Source of the DNA: Alphaproteobacteria bacterium
GTDB lineage: Bacteria > Pseudomonadota > Alphaproteobacteria > Caulobacterales > Caulobacteraceae
NCBI GenBank assembly: GCA_028869395.1
Contig: JAGWSE010000213.1
Span: 1-6,498 of the forward strand
Length of the DNA: 6,498 nucleotides
Reading direction: 5' to 3'
Below, piece by piece: positions 1 to 5,505 of the stretch. The translations under genes were made by a program, and so were the position numbers. How positions within the stretch are numbered: position 1 is the stretch's first letter; every line of letters starts with the position of its first letter. The notes under the pieces are model-generated. The model worked only from the letters and a program-made list of their open reading frames with translations. It was not told the origin of the DNA and ran no database searches.

Positions 1-143
1 ACCTGTTCGGGTGGCCGCCGCCCGGGCACCCCTACTGGAACCAGCAGACCCTGTCGGACGTGGCCCTGCGCTACCCGGGGATCGACCTTTCGCCCTACGG
101 CGCCAAGACGCCCGCGCAGGCGCCGGCCCCGGCCGAAGCCTAG
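1..143 (+). CDS. C-terminal end of an unidentified protein (5' end outside window)
   Basis: Reading from base 3 there is an open frame of 46 codons ending in TAG at 141-143. The visible tail begins LFGWPPPGHPYWNQQ and finishes in a low-complexity Ala/Pro run (roughly the last 10 residues, ending in APAEA). Third positions are nearly all G or C, as in the surrounding genes, so I take it as real coding sequence. The Pro/Trp/Tyr-rich stretch looks like the end of a folded domain, and the Ala/Pro tail like a disordered terminus. I do not recognise the family and assign no function. Its stop codon overlaps the stop of the convergent minus-strand gene by four bases, so there is no spacer in which an ordinary terminator could sit. 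Confidence 0.6.
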   Translation, partial: LFGWPPPGHPYWNQQTLSDVALRYPGIDLSPYGAKTPAQAPAPAEA

Positions 144-364
144 CGCTCCGTCACCGTCAGCTTCCTGACGGTCAGTTCGTCGACCTCGAGCCGGCCCACC
201 CGCAGGCGGCCCACGGCCAGGCGGCCGATCGCCAGGCGCCCGATGGCGAGCGCCCCGATCGCCAGTGCCCCCAGCGCCGCCGCGCCGATGGCGGTCGCGA
301 GCCAGGCCTGGGCGGGGACCGGCCGCCTGAACGGCAGGGGCTCCCGGCTCCGGCGCGGACTCAT
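140..364 (-). CDS. Small pentad-repeat protein, possibly membrane-anchored
   Basis: A 74-residue protein. Residues 1-19 are basic and Pro-rich (MSPRRSREPLPFRR). Residues 20-42 are hydrophobic (AWLATAIGAAALG) and could span the membrane. From about L34 to the C-terminus the sequence repeats every five residues: LAIGA, LAIGR, LAIGR, LAVGR, LRVGR, LEVDE, LTVRK, LTV. This resembles the pentapeptide-repeat pattern that builds a right-handed beta-helix, although the usual Asp/Asn at the second position is absent. Hydrophobicity falls steadily along the array from Ala/Ile to charged residues. I chose the ATG at 362-364 because GGAGG lies seven bases upstream and because it overlaps the preceding ORF's stop as ATGA; an in-frame TTG at 544 would add a low-quality, Arg-rich extension. 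It is the last gene of the minus-strand cluster. Function unknown. Confidence 0.72.
   Translation of the reverse strand: MSPRRSREPLPFRRPVPAQAWLATAIGAAALGALAIGALAIGRLAIGRLAVGRLRVGRLEVDELTVRKLTVTER
153..172. terminator. Perfect hairpin, possible bidirectional terminator in the convergent overlap
   Basis: ACCGTCAG (153-160) is followed by the four-base loop CTTC and its exact reverse complement CTGACGGT (165-172), giving an 8-bp stem. It lies 9 bases past the plus-strand stop and inside the last codons of the minus-strand repeat gene (encoding TVRKLTV). No T-run follows on either strand, so it is not a classic intrinsic terminator. The symmetry may simply follow from the repeated LTV codons. 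Low confidence in function; the hairpin itself is directly visible. Confidence 0.3.
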
Positions 365-483
365 TGCGCGGCCTCCAGCGCCGCCTCCACCTCTGCGATC
401 ACGCCAGCCCAGTCCGCCACGCCGCGCTCCAGCACCTGGGCGTCGGTCAGCGTCTGGTAGGCTGCGGATTGGGGCTCGGACAC
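361..483 (-). CDS. Small ORF (40 aa) between cckA and the repeat protein
   Basis: This frame starts at GTG (481-483), the only conventional start codon between the cckA stop and this point in the frame, and ends at TGA (361-363). The product begins VSEPQSAAYQTLTDAQ (Val read as Met) and ends with an acidic, Ala-rich stretch after a WAGVI motif, probably one amphipathic helix (about residues 22-39). Evidence that it is coding: nearly all third positions are G or C, the residue mix is ordinary for a protein, while the overlapping frames are Arg/Gly/Pro-rich, and its TGA overlaps the next gene's ATG as ATGA, a usual sign of translational coupling. The next gene's GGAGG lies within its last codons. 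Against it: I see no convincing Shine-Dalgarno before the GTG. The family is not recognised. It is likely co-transcribed with cckA, whose stop lies about 70 bases upstream. Confidence 0.5.
   Translation of the reverse strand: MSEPQSAAYQTLTDAQVLERGVADWAGVIAEVEAALEAAQ
372..376 (-). promoter_or_regulatory. Shine-Dalgarno of the pentad-repeat gene
   Basis: GGAGG on the minus strand with a 7-nt spacer to the ATG at 362-364. It decides the start of the repeat gene, and it lies within the last codons of the preceding small ORF, so the two are probably translationally coupled. Confidence 0.7.
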
Positions 484-552
484 GCTCTGATCGGGAAGGC
501 TGGAGGACGGCCCCCATTGGAGCGCCCGCCAGGGGGCGAGGCAAGCGCGGCC

Positions 553-2667
553 TCAGGCGGCCTTTTGAAGCTCCAGTTTCACGCGCTCGGCGAGCGTCTT
601 GATGTCGATCGGCTTGGGCAGGAAGGAGACGTTGCTCTCGCCCTCCAGCAGGTCGGAGAACTCGCTCTCGGCGTAGCCGGAGATGAACATCACCGGCGCG
701 CCGCCCAGATAGGGCCTGGCCTGCTTGAGCAGGTCCGGGCCCTGCATGCCCGGCATGACCACGTCGGAGATCATCAGGTCGATCTCGCCGGCATGGCTCT
801 CGGCGAGCTCGAGCGCCTCCTCGCCGCTGGCGGCCTCGATGACGTCGTAGCCGCGGGCGCGCAGCAGCTTGGCCGCGACGCCGCGCACTGCGTCCTCATC
901 CTCCACGAACAGGATGCGGCCCGCACCGGAGAGGTCGCGCGCCGTCGGACGCTTGGAGACGATCGGTTGCGGCGCAGCCTGGATGACCGCGGCCTCGTGG
1001 TGGACCGGCAGGAAGATGCGGAAGGCCGCGCCCTCGCCGGGCCGGGAGTCGACCGAGATCCAGCCGTCGGACTGCTTGACGATCCCGTAGACGGTGGCGA
1101 GACCCAGGCCCGTCCCCTCGCCCACCGGCTTGGTGGTGAAGAAGGGATCGAAGATCTTGTCCATCACCTCCGGCGGGATGCCGGGGCCGTCGTCGGAGAC
1201 CTCGATCAGCGCCTGGTCGCCTTGCCCGGTGGGATAGCCCATGGCGCGGGCCTGCTCCTGGCTGACGCGCGCGGTGCGGATCCTCACCGCCCCGCCGCCG
1301 TGGGCGCGAACCGCGTCACGGGCGTTGACGGCGAGGTTCATCACCGCCGTCTCGAGCTGCCCGCGGTCGACGCGCACCTGCGGCAGGTTCCGCCCATATT
1401 CGGTGGACAGCTTCACGTCCTCGTAGAGCACGCGGCGCAGCAGGACCTCGAACTCGCTGATCAGTTCGCCCAGGTCGAGGATCTCACGCTGGACGGTCTG
1501 CTTGCGCGAGAAGGCCAGCAGCTTGCGCACCAGATCCGCGGCGCGGGTGGAGATCTGGCGGATTTCGTTCAGCCCCTCGTAGGAGGGATCTCCCACCGGG
1601 TGGCGCGCGGCCAGGACGTCGAGCTGCATGAAGACGGCGGTGAGCAGGTTGTTGAAGTCGTGGGCCACGCCGCCGGCGAGCTGGCCGATGGCCTGCATCT
1701 TCTGGCTTTGCGCGAGCTGCTGCTCGATCTGCTTCTGCTCGGAGACGTCCACCAGGTAGGCAACCCAGCGGCCGTCGGTCTTCGTCAGATAGAGCTGGGC
1801 GATGCGGGCGGGATCGCGGGCGAGCCGCACCTCGACGGGCGCTCCGCCTGTCCCGCCCCTGGCGATCCGCGCGGCGGCCTCGGCGCGGGACGCGGGCTCG
1901 ATCAGCTCGCCGAACGCCTGGCCCGCCTGCCCGCCGCCGGCGACCGCCTTCAGGGCGGGGTTGGTCTCAAGGATCGTGGCCTCGAATGGATCCTCGCCCT
2001 CCAGCAGGGCCGCGCCGAACGGCGAGGCGGCGGCGAAGGCGTCGAGCACCTGGGGCGGCGGCGGGGCGGCGCCGGCGACGGCCTGGATCACCTCCATCGC
2101 CGCGGCGGGCAGCGCAAGCGTCGAGGCCGCTCCGGCCAGCCTGACCAGGAAGCGGCGCGGCGCGAGCGGGGTGATGAGCGCCTGGTGCTCCGCGCCGTTG
2201 GCCCTCAGGCTCGCATGCCCCACCTCGCCGCGGCGGGCGGCCGTGAGCGCGGAGAACAGGCTGGCGGCGGAGGCGCCGCCCTTGGGCAGGCGCGGCGCCT
2301 TGCCCATGGTCTCGCGCCAGGCTGGGTTCGCGGCGACGATGCGGCCGTCGGGAGCCGCGACGGCGGCGGGCTCGGTCAGCGCGGCGATGAAGCGCTCGGC
2401 GCCCGGCTCGGCCTCCGCGGCGGGCTCGGCGCCGGCGCGCAGGACGAACAGGCCGAGGAAGGCGACGCCCGCCAGCCCGATCAGCAGCATCAGGCCCGCC
2501 AGCGTCGCCGGCCCGGCGTTCAGCATCGGCGCGCCGGCGAACACCACCGCGATCAGGAAGAAGACCACCGCCGCTGTGCTCAGCGGATCGAGGCGGCCTC
2601 GCGGGCTCTTGTCTGCGGCCGGTTCGGCCATGGCGGCGCTCATCGCCTCCGAATCAGTATTACGCAT
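553..2667 (-). CDS. cckA: CckA-type hybrid sensor histidine kinase/response regulator
   Basis: A 704-residue inner-membrane hybrid kinase. Two hydrophobic segments lie at about 29-49 and 54-76. Two PAS-like regions follow (about 92-176 and 202-311). The HisKA domain carries GGVAHDFNN with the phospho-acceptor His at about 336. The ATPase domain shows the N box NLAVNARDAV (about 444-453), DDGPGI (492-497) and GEGTGLGLA (516-524). A C-terminal receiver has acidic VEDED, phospho-acceptor Asp at about 635 in SDVVMPG, and Lys in FLPKPI (about 685). Architecture and length match Caulobacter CckA (about 690 residues), which passes phosphate via ChpT to CtrA and CpdR and acts as a phosphatase when c-di-GMP binds. 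All catalytic residues seem intact. The start is uncertain. The ATG at 2667 lies 4 nt after the flhB stop. Alternatives are ATG 2643, with GGAGG only 2 nt away, and ATG 2631. The first codons after 2667 (CGT AAT ACT GAT) are unusually A/T-rich at third positions, which favours a later start. Confidence 0.93.
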   Translation of the reverse strand: MRNTDSEAMSAAMAEPAADKSPRGRLDPLSTAAVVFFLIAVVFAGAPMLNAGPATLAGLMLLIGLAGVAFLGLFVLRAGAEPAAEAEPGAERFIAALTEPAAVAAPDGRIVAANPAWRETMGKAPRLPKGGASAASLFSALTAARRGEVGHASLRANGAEHQALITPLAPRRFLVRLAGAASTLALPAAAMEVIQAVAGAAPPPPQVLDAFAAASPFGAALLEGEDPFEATILETNPALKAVAGGGQAGQAFGELIEPASRAEAAARIARGGTGGAPVEVRLARDPARIAQLYLTKTDGRWVAYLVDVSEQKQIEQQLAQSQKMQAIGQLAGGVAHDFNNLLTAVFMQLDVLAARHPVGDPSYEGLNEIRQISTRAADLVRKLLAFSRKQTVQREILDLGELISEFEVLLRRVLYEDVKLSTEYGRNLPQVRVDRGQLETAVMNLAVNARDAVRAHGGGAVRIRTARVSQEQARAMGYPTGQGDQALIEVSDDGPGIPPEVMDKIFDPFFTTKPVGEGTGLGLATVYGIVKQSDGWISVDSRPGEGAAFRIFLPVHHEAAVIQAAPQPIVSKRPTARDLSGAGRILFVEDEDAVRGVAAKLLRARGYDVIEAASGEEALELAESHAGEIDLMISDVVMPGMQGPDLLKQARPYLGGAPVMFISGYAESEFSDLLEGESNVSFLPKPIDIKTLAERVKLELQKAA

Positions 2668-2671
2668 TGTC

Positions 2672-3754
2672 TCACAAGGCCTTGGCGGCCGCACGGCGTC
2701 CGGTCGACAGGATGAAGCCGATGATCTTGGCGACGGCCTCGAAGTGGGCCTGCGGGATCATCTCGTCGACCTCCACGGCGGCGTAGAGGGCGCGCGCCAG
2801 CGGCGGATCCTCGACCACCGGCACCTTCGCCTCCTCGGCGATCTCGCGGATCTTGAGCGCCAGGCTGTCCAGGCCCTTGGCGACGCAGACGGGAGCGGCG
2901 TCCTCGCCCTGTTCGTACTTCAGCGCCACGGCGTAGTGGGTCGGGTTCATGATCACCACCGTCGCGGTCGGCACCGCCTGCATCATCCGCCGCCGGGCGG
3001 CCTCGGCGCGCTTCTGCTTCTGCTTGGCCTTGACGTGGGGGTCGCCTTCGGATTGGCGGTAGTCCTCCTTCAGCTCCTCCTTGGTCATCCGCATGCGGGC
3101 CATATAGCGCTGGCGCTGCCAGAACCAGTCGGCGCCGGCGACGACCAGCATCAGCGCCAGCACGGCGAACACCAGGCGGCGCAGCACGTCGGCGGCGAAG
3201 GGCAGCATCTCCACCGGCGCCATGCGCGCGAGGCCCGCCATCTCCTGGACGTGCGGCTTCAGCACCCACCAGCCGATCGCGCCCACGGCGAACACCTTGG
3301 CGAGCGACTTCAGGAAGTTCACCAGCCCGTCGAGGCCGAAAATCCGCTTGAACCCGGCTATCGGCGAGACCTTGCCGAAGTCGGGCTTCAGCCGGTCGGG
3401 CGTGAACAGGAAGCCGGTCTGCACGAGGTTTCCGGCCACCCCGGCCACCGCCGCGGCGAACATCACCGCCGCGAGGATCGGGGCCGCCGCGAGACCCGCA
3501 TGGCGCGCCACCTCGACCGCGCCGTCGCCGGTCAGATTGATGGAGTCGGCGTTGGCGAGGAACGGAACGAGCGCCTCGGCGAGCCGCCGGGCCATCAATC
3601 CCCCGGCGATGGCGATCACACCCGCGGCGCCGGCCAGGGAGGCGAGCGTCCCCAGGTCCTGGGTCTTGGCGACGTCGCCGTGCTCGCGGGCCCGTTCCAG
3701 CTTCCGGGCTGTCGGTTCCTCTGTCCTCGATTCGGCGTCGTGGGCGTCGCTCAC
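2672..3754 (-). CDS. flhB: Flagellar type III export switch protein FlhB
   Basis: A 360-residue inner-membrane protein of the flagellar export gate, which switches export specificity from rod/hook to filament substrates. The N-terminus has the family signature EEPTARKLERAREHGDVAK (12-30). Four hydrophobic segments lie at about 34-54, 88-112, 147-168 and 186-208. A charged linker (about 211-257) leads to the cytoplasmic domain, whose autocleavage motif NPTH is at 270-273, followed by YAVALKY; cleavage in the family falls between Asn and Pro. Length is normal. The start is GTG (3752-3754), with GGAG eight bases upstream and only three bases between the fliR stop and the start, so coupling to fliR is likely. 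The last few residues (GRRAAAKAL) are basic and Ala-rich. The gene leads directly into cckA. Identification is secure. Confidence 0.97.
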   Translation of the reverse strand: MSDAHDAESRTEEPTARKLERAREHGDVAKTQDLGTLASLAGAAGVIAIAGGLMARRLAEALVPFLANADSINLTGDGAVEVARHAGLAAAPILAAVMFAAAVAGVAGNLVQTGFLFTPDRLKPDFGKVSPIAGFKRIFGLDGLVNFLKSLAKVFAVGAIGWWVLKPHVQEMAGLARMAPVEMLPFAADVLRRLVFAVLALMLVVAGADWFWQRQRYMARMRMTKEELKEDYRQSEGDPHVKAKQKQKRAEAARRRMMQAVPTATVVIMNPTHYAVALKYEQGEDAAPVCVAKGLDSLALKIREIAEEAKVPVVEDPPLARALYAAVEVDEMIPQAHFEAVAKIIGFILSTGRRAAAKAL

Positions 3755-3757
3755 CGG

Positions 3758-4516
3758 TCAGGCTCCGAACGGGGCGAGGAGCTCGCGGTAGCGGTCCACC
3801 CAGACCATGCCGATGGCGCCCAGGCTGAGGGCGAAGATGGCCAGGCCCAGAAGCACCTGCAGCGGCGCGGCGACGAAGAACACCTGGAACTGCGGCATGA
3901 CGCGGGCGACCAGGCCGGTGGCGATCGAGAACACCAGCGAGAAGACCAGCACCGGCGCCGAGAGCTGCAGGCCGAGGGCGAAGGAGCGGCTGACCGTCTG
4001 GATGGCGAGCTGGCCGGCGTCGGCCACCGGTACGGGGCGGGCGAAGGGGAAGACCTGATACGACTTCACGATCGCGGCGATGAACAGGTGATGCAGGTCG
4101 GTGGTCATGACCAGCAGCAGGCCGATCAGGCCGAGGAAGGTCGAAAGGCTCGCGCTCGGCTGCGCCTCCGTCGGGTTGGCGGTCTGCGAGAAGGACAGCG
4201 TCGTCTGGATGGAGACGATCTCGCCGGCCGCCATCAGCGAGGTCATGAAGAGCCGCAGGATGCCGCCCAGCATCAGGCCGATCAGCACCTCCTTGATGAT
4301 CGCCCCGCCGATGCCGCCCACGTCCGCGGGGATCGCCGGGACCGAGGGACCGACCAGCGGAAACAGGACCAGCGCGAAGACGAAGGCGAAGGCGAGCCTG
4401 ACCTGCGCCGGCACGAACGCCTCGCCGATGCCGGGGATCAGCATGAGGATCGCGCCGAGCCGGGCGAAGATCAGCCCCGCGGCGTAGACCTGCTGCGCTG
4501 TGGCGAAGTGCTCCAT
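3758..4516 (-). CDS. fliR: Flagellar type III export gate protein FliR
   Basis: A 252-residue polytopic membrane protein which, with FliP and FliQ, forms the helical core of the flagellar export gate. Hydrophobic segments lie at about 11-30, 41-56, 66-96, 123-149, 178-205 and 211-238. Family landmarks are FARLGAILMLIPG near the N-terminus, the conserved KEVLIGLMLG (75-84), a polar loop SFSQTANPTEAQPS (108-121), and the C-terminal ARVMPQFQVFFVAAPLQVL block (204-222). In the last block the residue after PQF is Gln, where many homologues have Asn. Length is usual for the family. The ATG (4514-4516) has no strong Shine-Dalgarno; it lies 16 bases after the fliQ stop, so translation may depend on fliQ. 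In Caulobacter fliQ and fliR form a CtrA-dependent early flagellar operon, and this order agrees with that. Confidence 0.96.
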   Translation of the reverse strand: MEHFATAQQVYAAGLIFARLGAILMLIPGIGEAFVPAQVRLAFAFVFALVLFPLVGPSVPAIPADVGGIGGAIIKEVLIGLMLGGILRLFMTSLMAAGEIVSIQTTLSFSQTANPTEAQPSASLSTFLGLIGLLLVMTTDLHHLFIAAIVKSYQVFPFARPVPVADAGQLAIQTVSRSFALGLQLSAPVLVFSLVFSIATGLVARVMPQFQVFFVAAPLQVLLGLAIFALSLGAIGMVWVDRYRELLAPFGA

Positions 4517-4532
4517 GGGCGCAAGGCCCGCC

Positions 4533-4796
4533 CTACATGCCCGCGATGCGGGCGGCGATCTGGCGCATGAACCCGCCCATCAGGGCGCCCATCAACGGCA
4601 GGAAGATGAGCAGGCTGATGAAGATCGCCACGATCTTCGGCGCGTAGACGAGGGTGGCTTCCTGGATCTGGGTCAGGGCCTGCAGGAGGCCGATGCCGAC
4701 GCCGACCACCAGGCCCACGATCAGGATCGGCGCGGAGAGCTGGATCGTCAGCCAGATGGCATCGCGTCCGACGTCCAGAACCTCGGCGCCGTTCAT
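4533..4796 (-). CDS. fliQ: Flagellar type III export gate protein FliQ
   Basis: An 87-residue protein, normal for the family, forming two membrane hairpin helices of the flagellar export gate beside FliP and FliR. Hydrophobic segments are at about 16-40 and 54-76. The loop between them carries the conserved block QALTQIQEATLVYAPK (39-54). The N-terminal DAIWLTIQLSAPIL stretch is also typical. The ATG at 4794-4796 is preceded by AAGGGG with a 5-nt spacer. It is the first gene of the minus-strand cluster, followed by fliR and flhB. The usual partner fliP is not next to it, as in Caulobacter, where fliOP is elsewhere. The upstream region has a CtrA-like half-site. Confidence 0.96.
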   Translation of the reverse strand: MNGAEVLDVGRDAIWLTIQLSAPILIVGLVVGVGIGLLQALTQIQEATLVYAPKIVAIFISLLIFLPLMGALMGGFMRQIAARIAGM

Positions 4797-4801
4797 GGAA
4801 A

Positions 4802-4807
4802 CCCCTT
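4802..4807 (-). promoter_or_regulatory. Shine-Dalgarno of fliQ
   Basis: AAGGGG on the minus strand with a 5-nt spacer to the ATG of fliQ, supporting that start. It overlaps one copy of the CGAAGGG heptamer found elsewhere in this region. Confidence 0.6.
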
Positions 4808-4859
4808 CGAAATCAACTGGAATCGGACGGCCGCGCCGCCCTTCGCACCTTCGGCGGGT

Positions 4860-4868
4860 ATGGTTAAC
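4860..4868 (-). promoter_or_regulatory. CtrA-type half-site in the fliQ promoter
   Basis: The minus strand reads GTTAACCAT, which contains TTAACCAT, a motif described for CtrA-bound promoters in Caulobacter. It lies 64 bases upstream of the fliQ ATG, a plausible -35-region distance for a short leader. A second TTAA seven bases upstream, as in the full TTAA-N7-TTAA site, is absent; that position reads GTAG. I found no other TTAA in the window. CtrA control of fliQ is established in Caulobacter; binding here is inferred from the motif. Because GTTAAC is palindromic, the site might also act on the divergent gene. Confidence 0.5.
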
Positions 4869-4995
4869 GAAGGGCTACTTTCGCGCCCGCGCGCCCCGGA
4901 CGGCGCGCCCCGGCGGCGCTGGTCGAAACACTTTTGCGAGATCGGGGGACCGCGGCGGCGCCTTTCCCGTTCTCAGGCGCCGGAGAGGTGTTTGA

Positions 4996-4999
4996 AAGG
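4996..4999 (+). promoter_or_regulatory. Shine-Dalgarno of the Adhesin_E-like gene
   Basis: AAGG with a 7-nt spacer to the ATG at 5007-5009. It supports this start, which also gives a complete signal peptide. Confidence 0.5.
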
Positions 5000-5006
5000 C
5001 TGACGC

Positions 5007-5501
5007 ATGTTGAAGAGCCTGGCCGCCGTGGCGGTGGCGCTGATCGCCACACCGGCCTTCGCCGAGACCTGGCACGTGATGGGCGCAACGCCCGCGGAAC
5101 TGCTGATGATGGAGACCGACACCCGTTCGGTGCTGCCCAATGGCGACGTGGTCGTGTGGACCTCGTCGGTGAAGACGACGCCCGCGAAGGAGCCGGTGGT
5201 GAAGGCGCTCTGGGAGGTCTCCTGCCGCGGCGAGCCGAGGATCCGGCCGAAGATGATCGTCTGGTACGATTACAACATGATCTCGAAGGACAGCTGGGTC
5301 GCCGGCGCCAAGGACGGCAAGTTCCAGCCCGTCGTTCCCGGCTCGCGCGGCGAGATGACCTACCAGTACGCCTGCGGGAAGAAGACCTGGCCGATCGCCG
5401 TGCAGGGCAGCTTCGCGCACGTCACCAACGCCTACGCCAGCGCGGTGGAGAAGCTGGCCACGCTGGAGACCCGCGACGCCTCGCTGGTGCAGCCCCAATA
5501 G
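5007..5501 (+). CDS. Secreted protein with surface-adhesin E-like (Adhesin_E) domain
   Basis: A 164-residue protein with a clear Sec signal peptide: MLKSL, a hydrophobic core, and probable cleavage after AFA (residue 19). The mature part fits the Adhesin_E pattern: W22 near the start, an acidic segment then a NGDVVVWTSSV strand (45-55), KALWEVSC (66-73), an aromatic strand WYDYN (86-90), then FQPVVPGSRGE (107-116) and YAC (121-123). The two cysteines, C73 and C123, are the only ones and probably form a disulfide. The family is named for Haemophilus protein E, but most members are uncharacterised periplasmic or surface proteins, so an adhesive role should not be assumed. No lipobox is seen. 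It is a single-gene unit, divergent from fliQ, and its stop is four bases from the stop of the convergent transporter gene. Assignment is by remembered pattern, not by a search. Confidence 0.75.
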   Translation: MLKSLAAVAVALIATPAFAETWHVMGATPAELLMMETDTRSVLPNGDVVVWTSSVKTTPAKEPVVKALWEVSCRGEPRIRPKMIVWYDYNMISKDSWVAGAKDGKFQPVVPGSRGEMTYQYACGKKTWPIAVQGSFAHVTNAYASAVEKLATLETRDASLVQPQ

Positions 5502-5505
5502 GCGG

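Larger units (their letters stand above)
4797..5006. other. Divergent intergenic region between fliQ and the Adhesin_E-like gene
   Basis: This 210-base stretch is the only sizeable non-coding region in the window and must hold promoters for both directions. It contains the fliQ Shine-Dalgarno, a CtrA-like TTAACCAT half-site, several copies of a CCCTTCG heptamer, and a GC-rich part (about 4880-4920). I see no convincing -35/-10 pair for the plus-strand gene and no sigma-54 (GG-N10-GC) promoter; the nearest match at 4920-4937 has the wrong spacing. No small gene or RNA could be supported. Confidence 0.7.

Noticed and set aside
543..566. GGCC-rich inverted repeat followed by TTTT at the end of cckA
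   Set aside because: The T-run follows on the plus strand, where no gene ends nearby, and the sequence encodes the last residues of CckA and its stop; pairing is short and ambiguous, so no terminator is called.
2664..2675. Small inverted repeat TTGT-CTC-ACAA at the flhB/cckA junction
   Set aside because: Only four base pairs with a three-base loop; too short to distinguish from chance.
364..2715. 783-codon open frame on the plus strand opposite cckA
   Set aside because: It is antisense to a kinase with every catalytic motif intact. Long antisense frames are expected in such high-GC coding DNA, and its product is His/Gly/Arg/Leu-rich with no recognisable domain.
2640..3269. 209-codon minus-strand frame overlapping flhB
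   Set aside because: Same strand as flhB but in another frame; Arg/Gly/Ala-rich, and it overlaps the conserved NPTH domain of the real gene.
1802..4570. 922-codon open frame on the plus strand
   Set aside because: It runs antisense across parts or all of cckA, flhB and fliR, crosses their gene boundaries, and gives a low-complexity Asp/Glu/His/Arg/Gly-rich product typical of shadow frames.
4920..4937. Possible sigma-54 promoter (GG...TTTTGC) before the plus-strand gene
   Set aside because: The distance between GG and GC is 13 bases instead of the required 10, and the surrounding consensus is missing.
4875..5498. 207-codon minus-strand frame opposite the Adhesin_E-like gene
   Set aside because: The plus-strand frame has a signal peptide, a Shine-Dalgarno and family motifs; the opposing product is His/Arg/Gly-rich without a domain.
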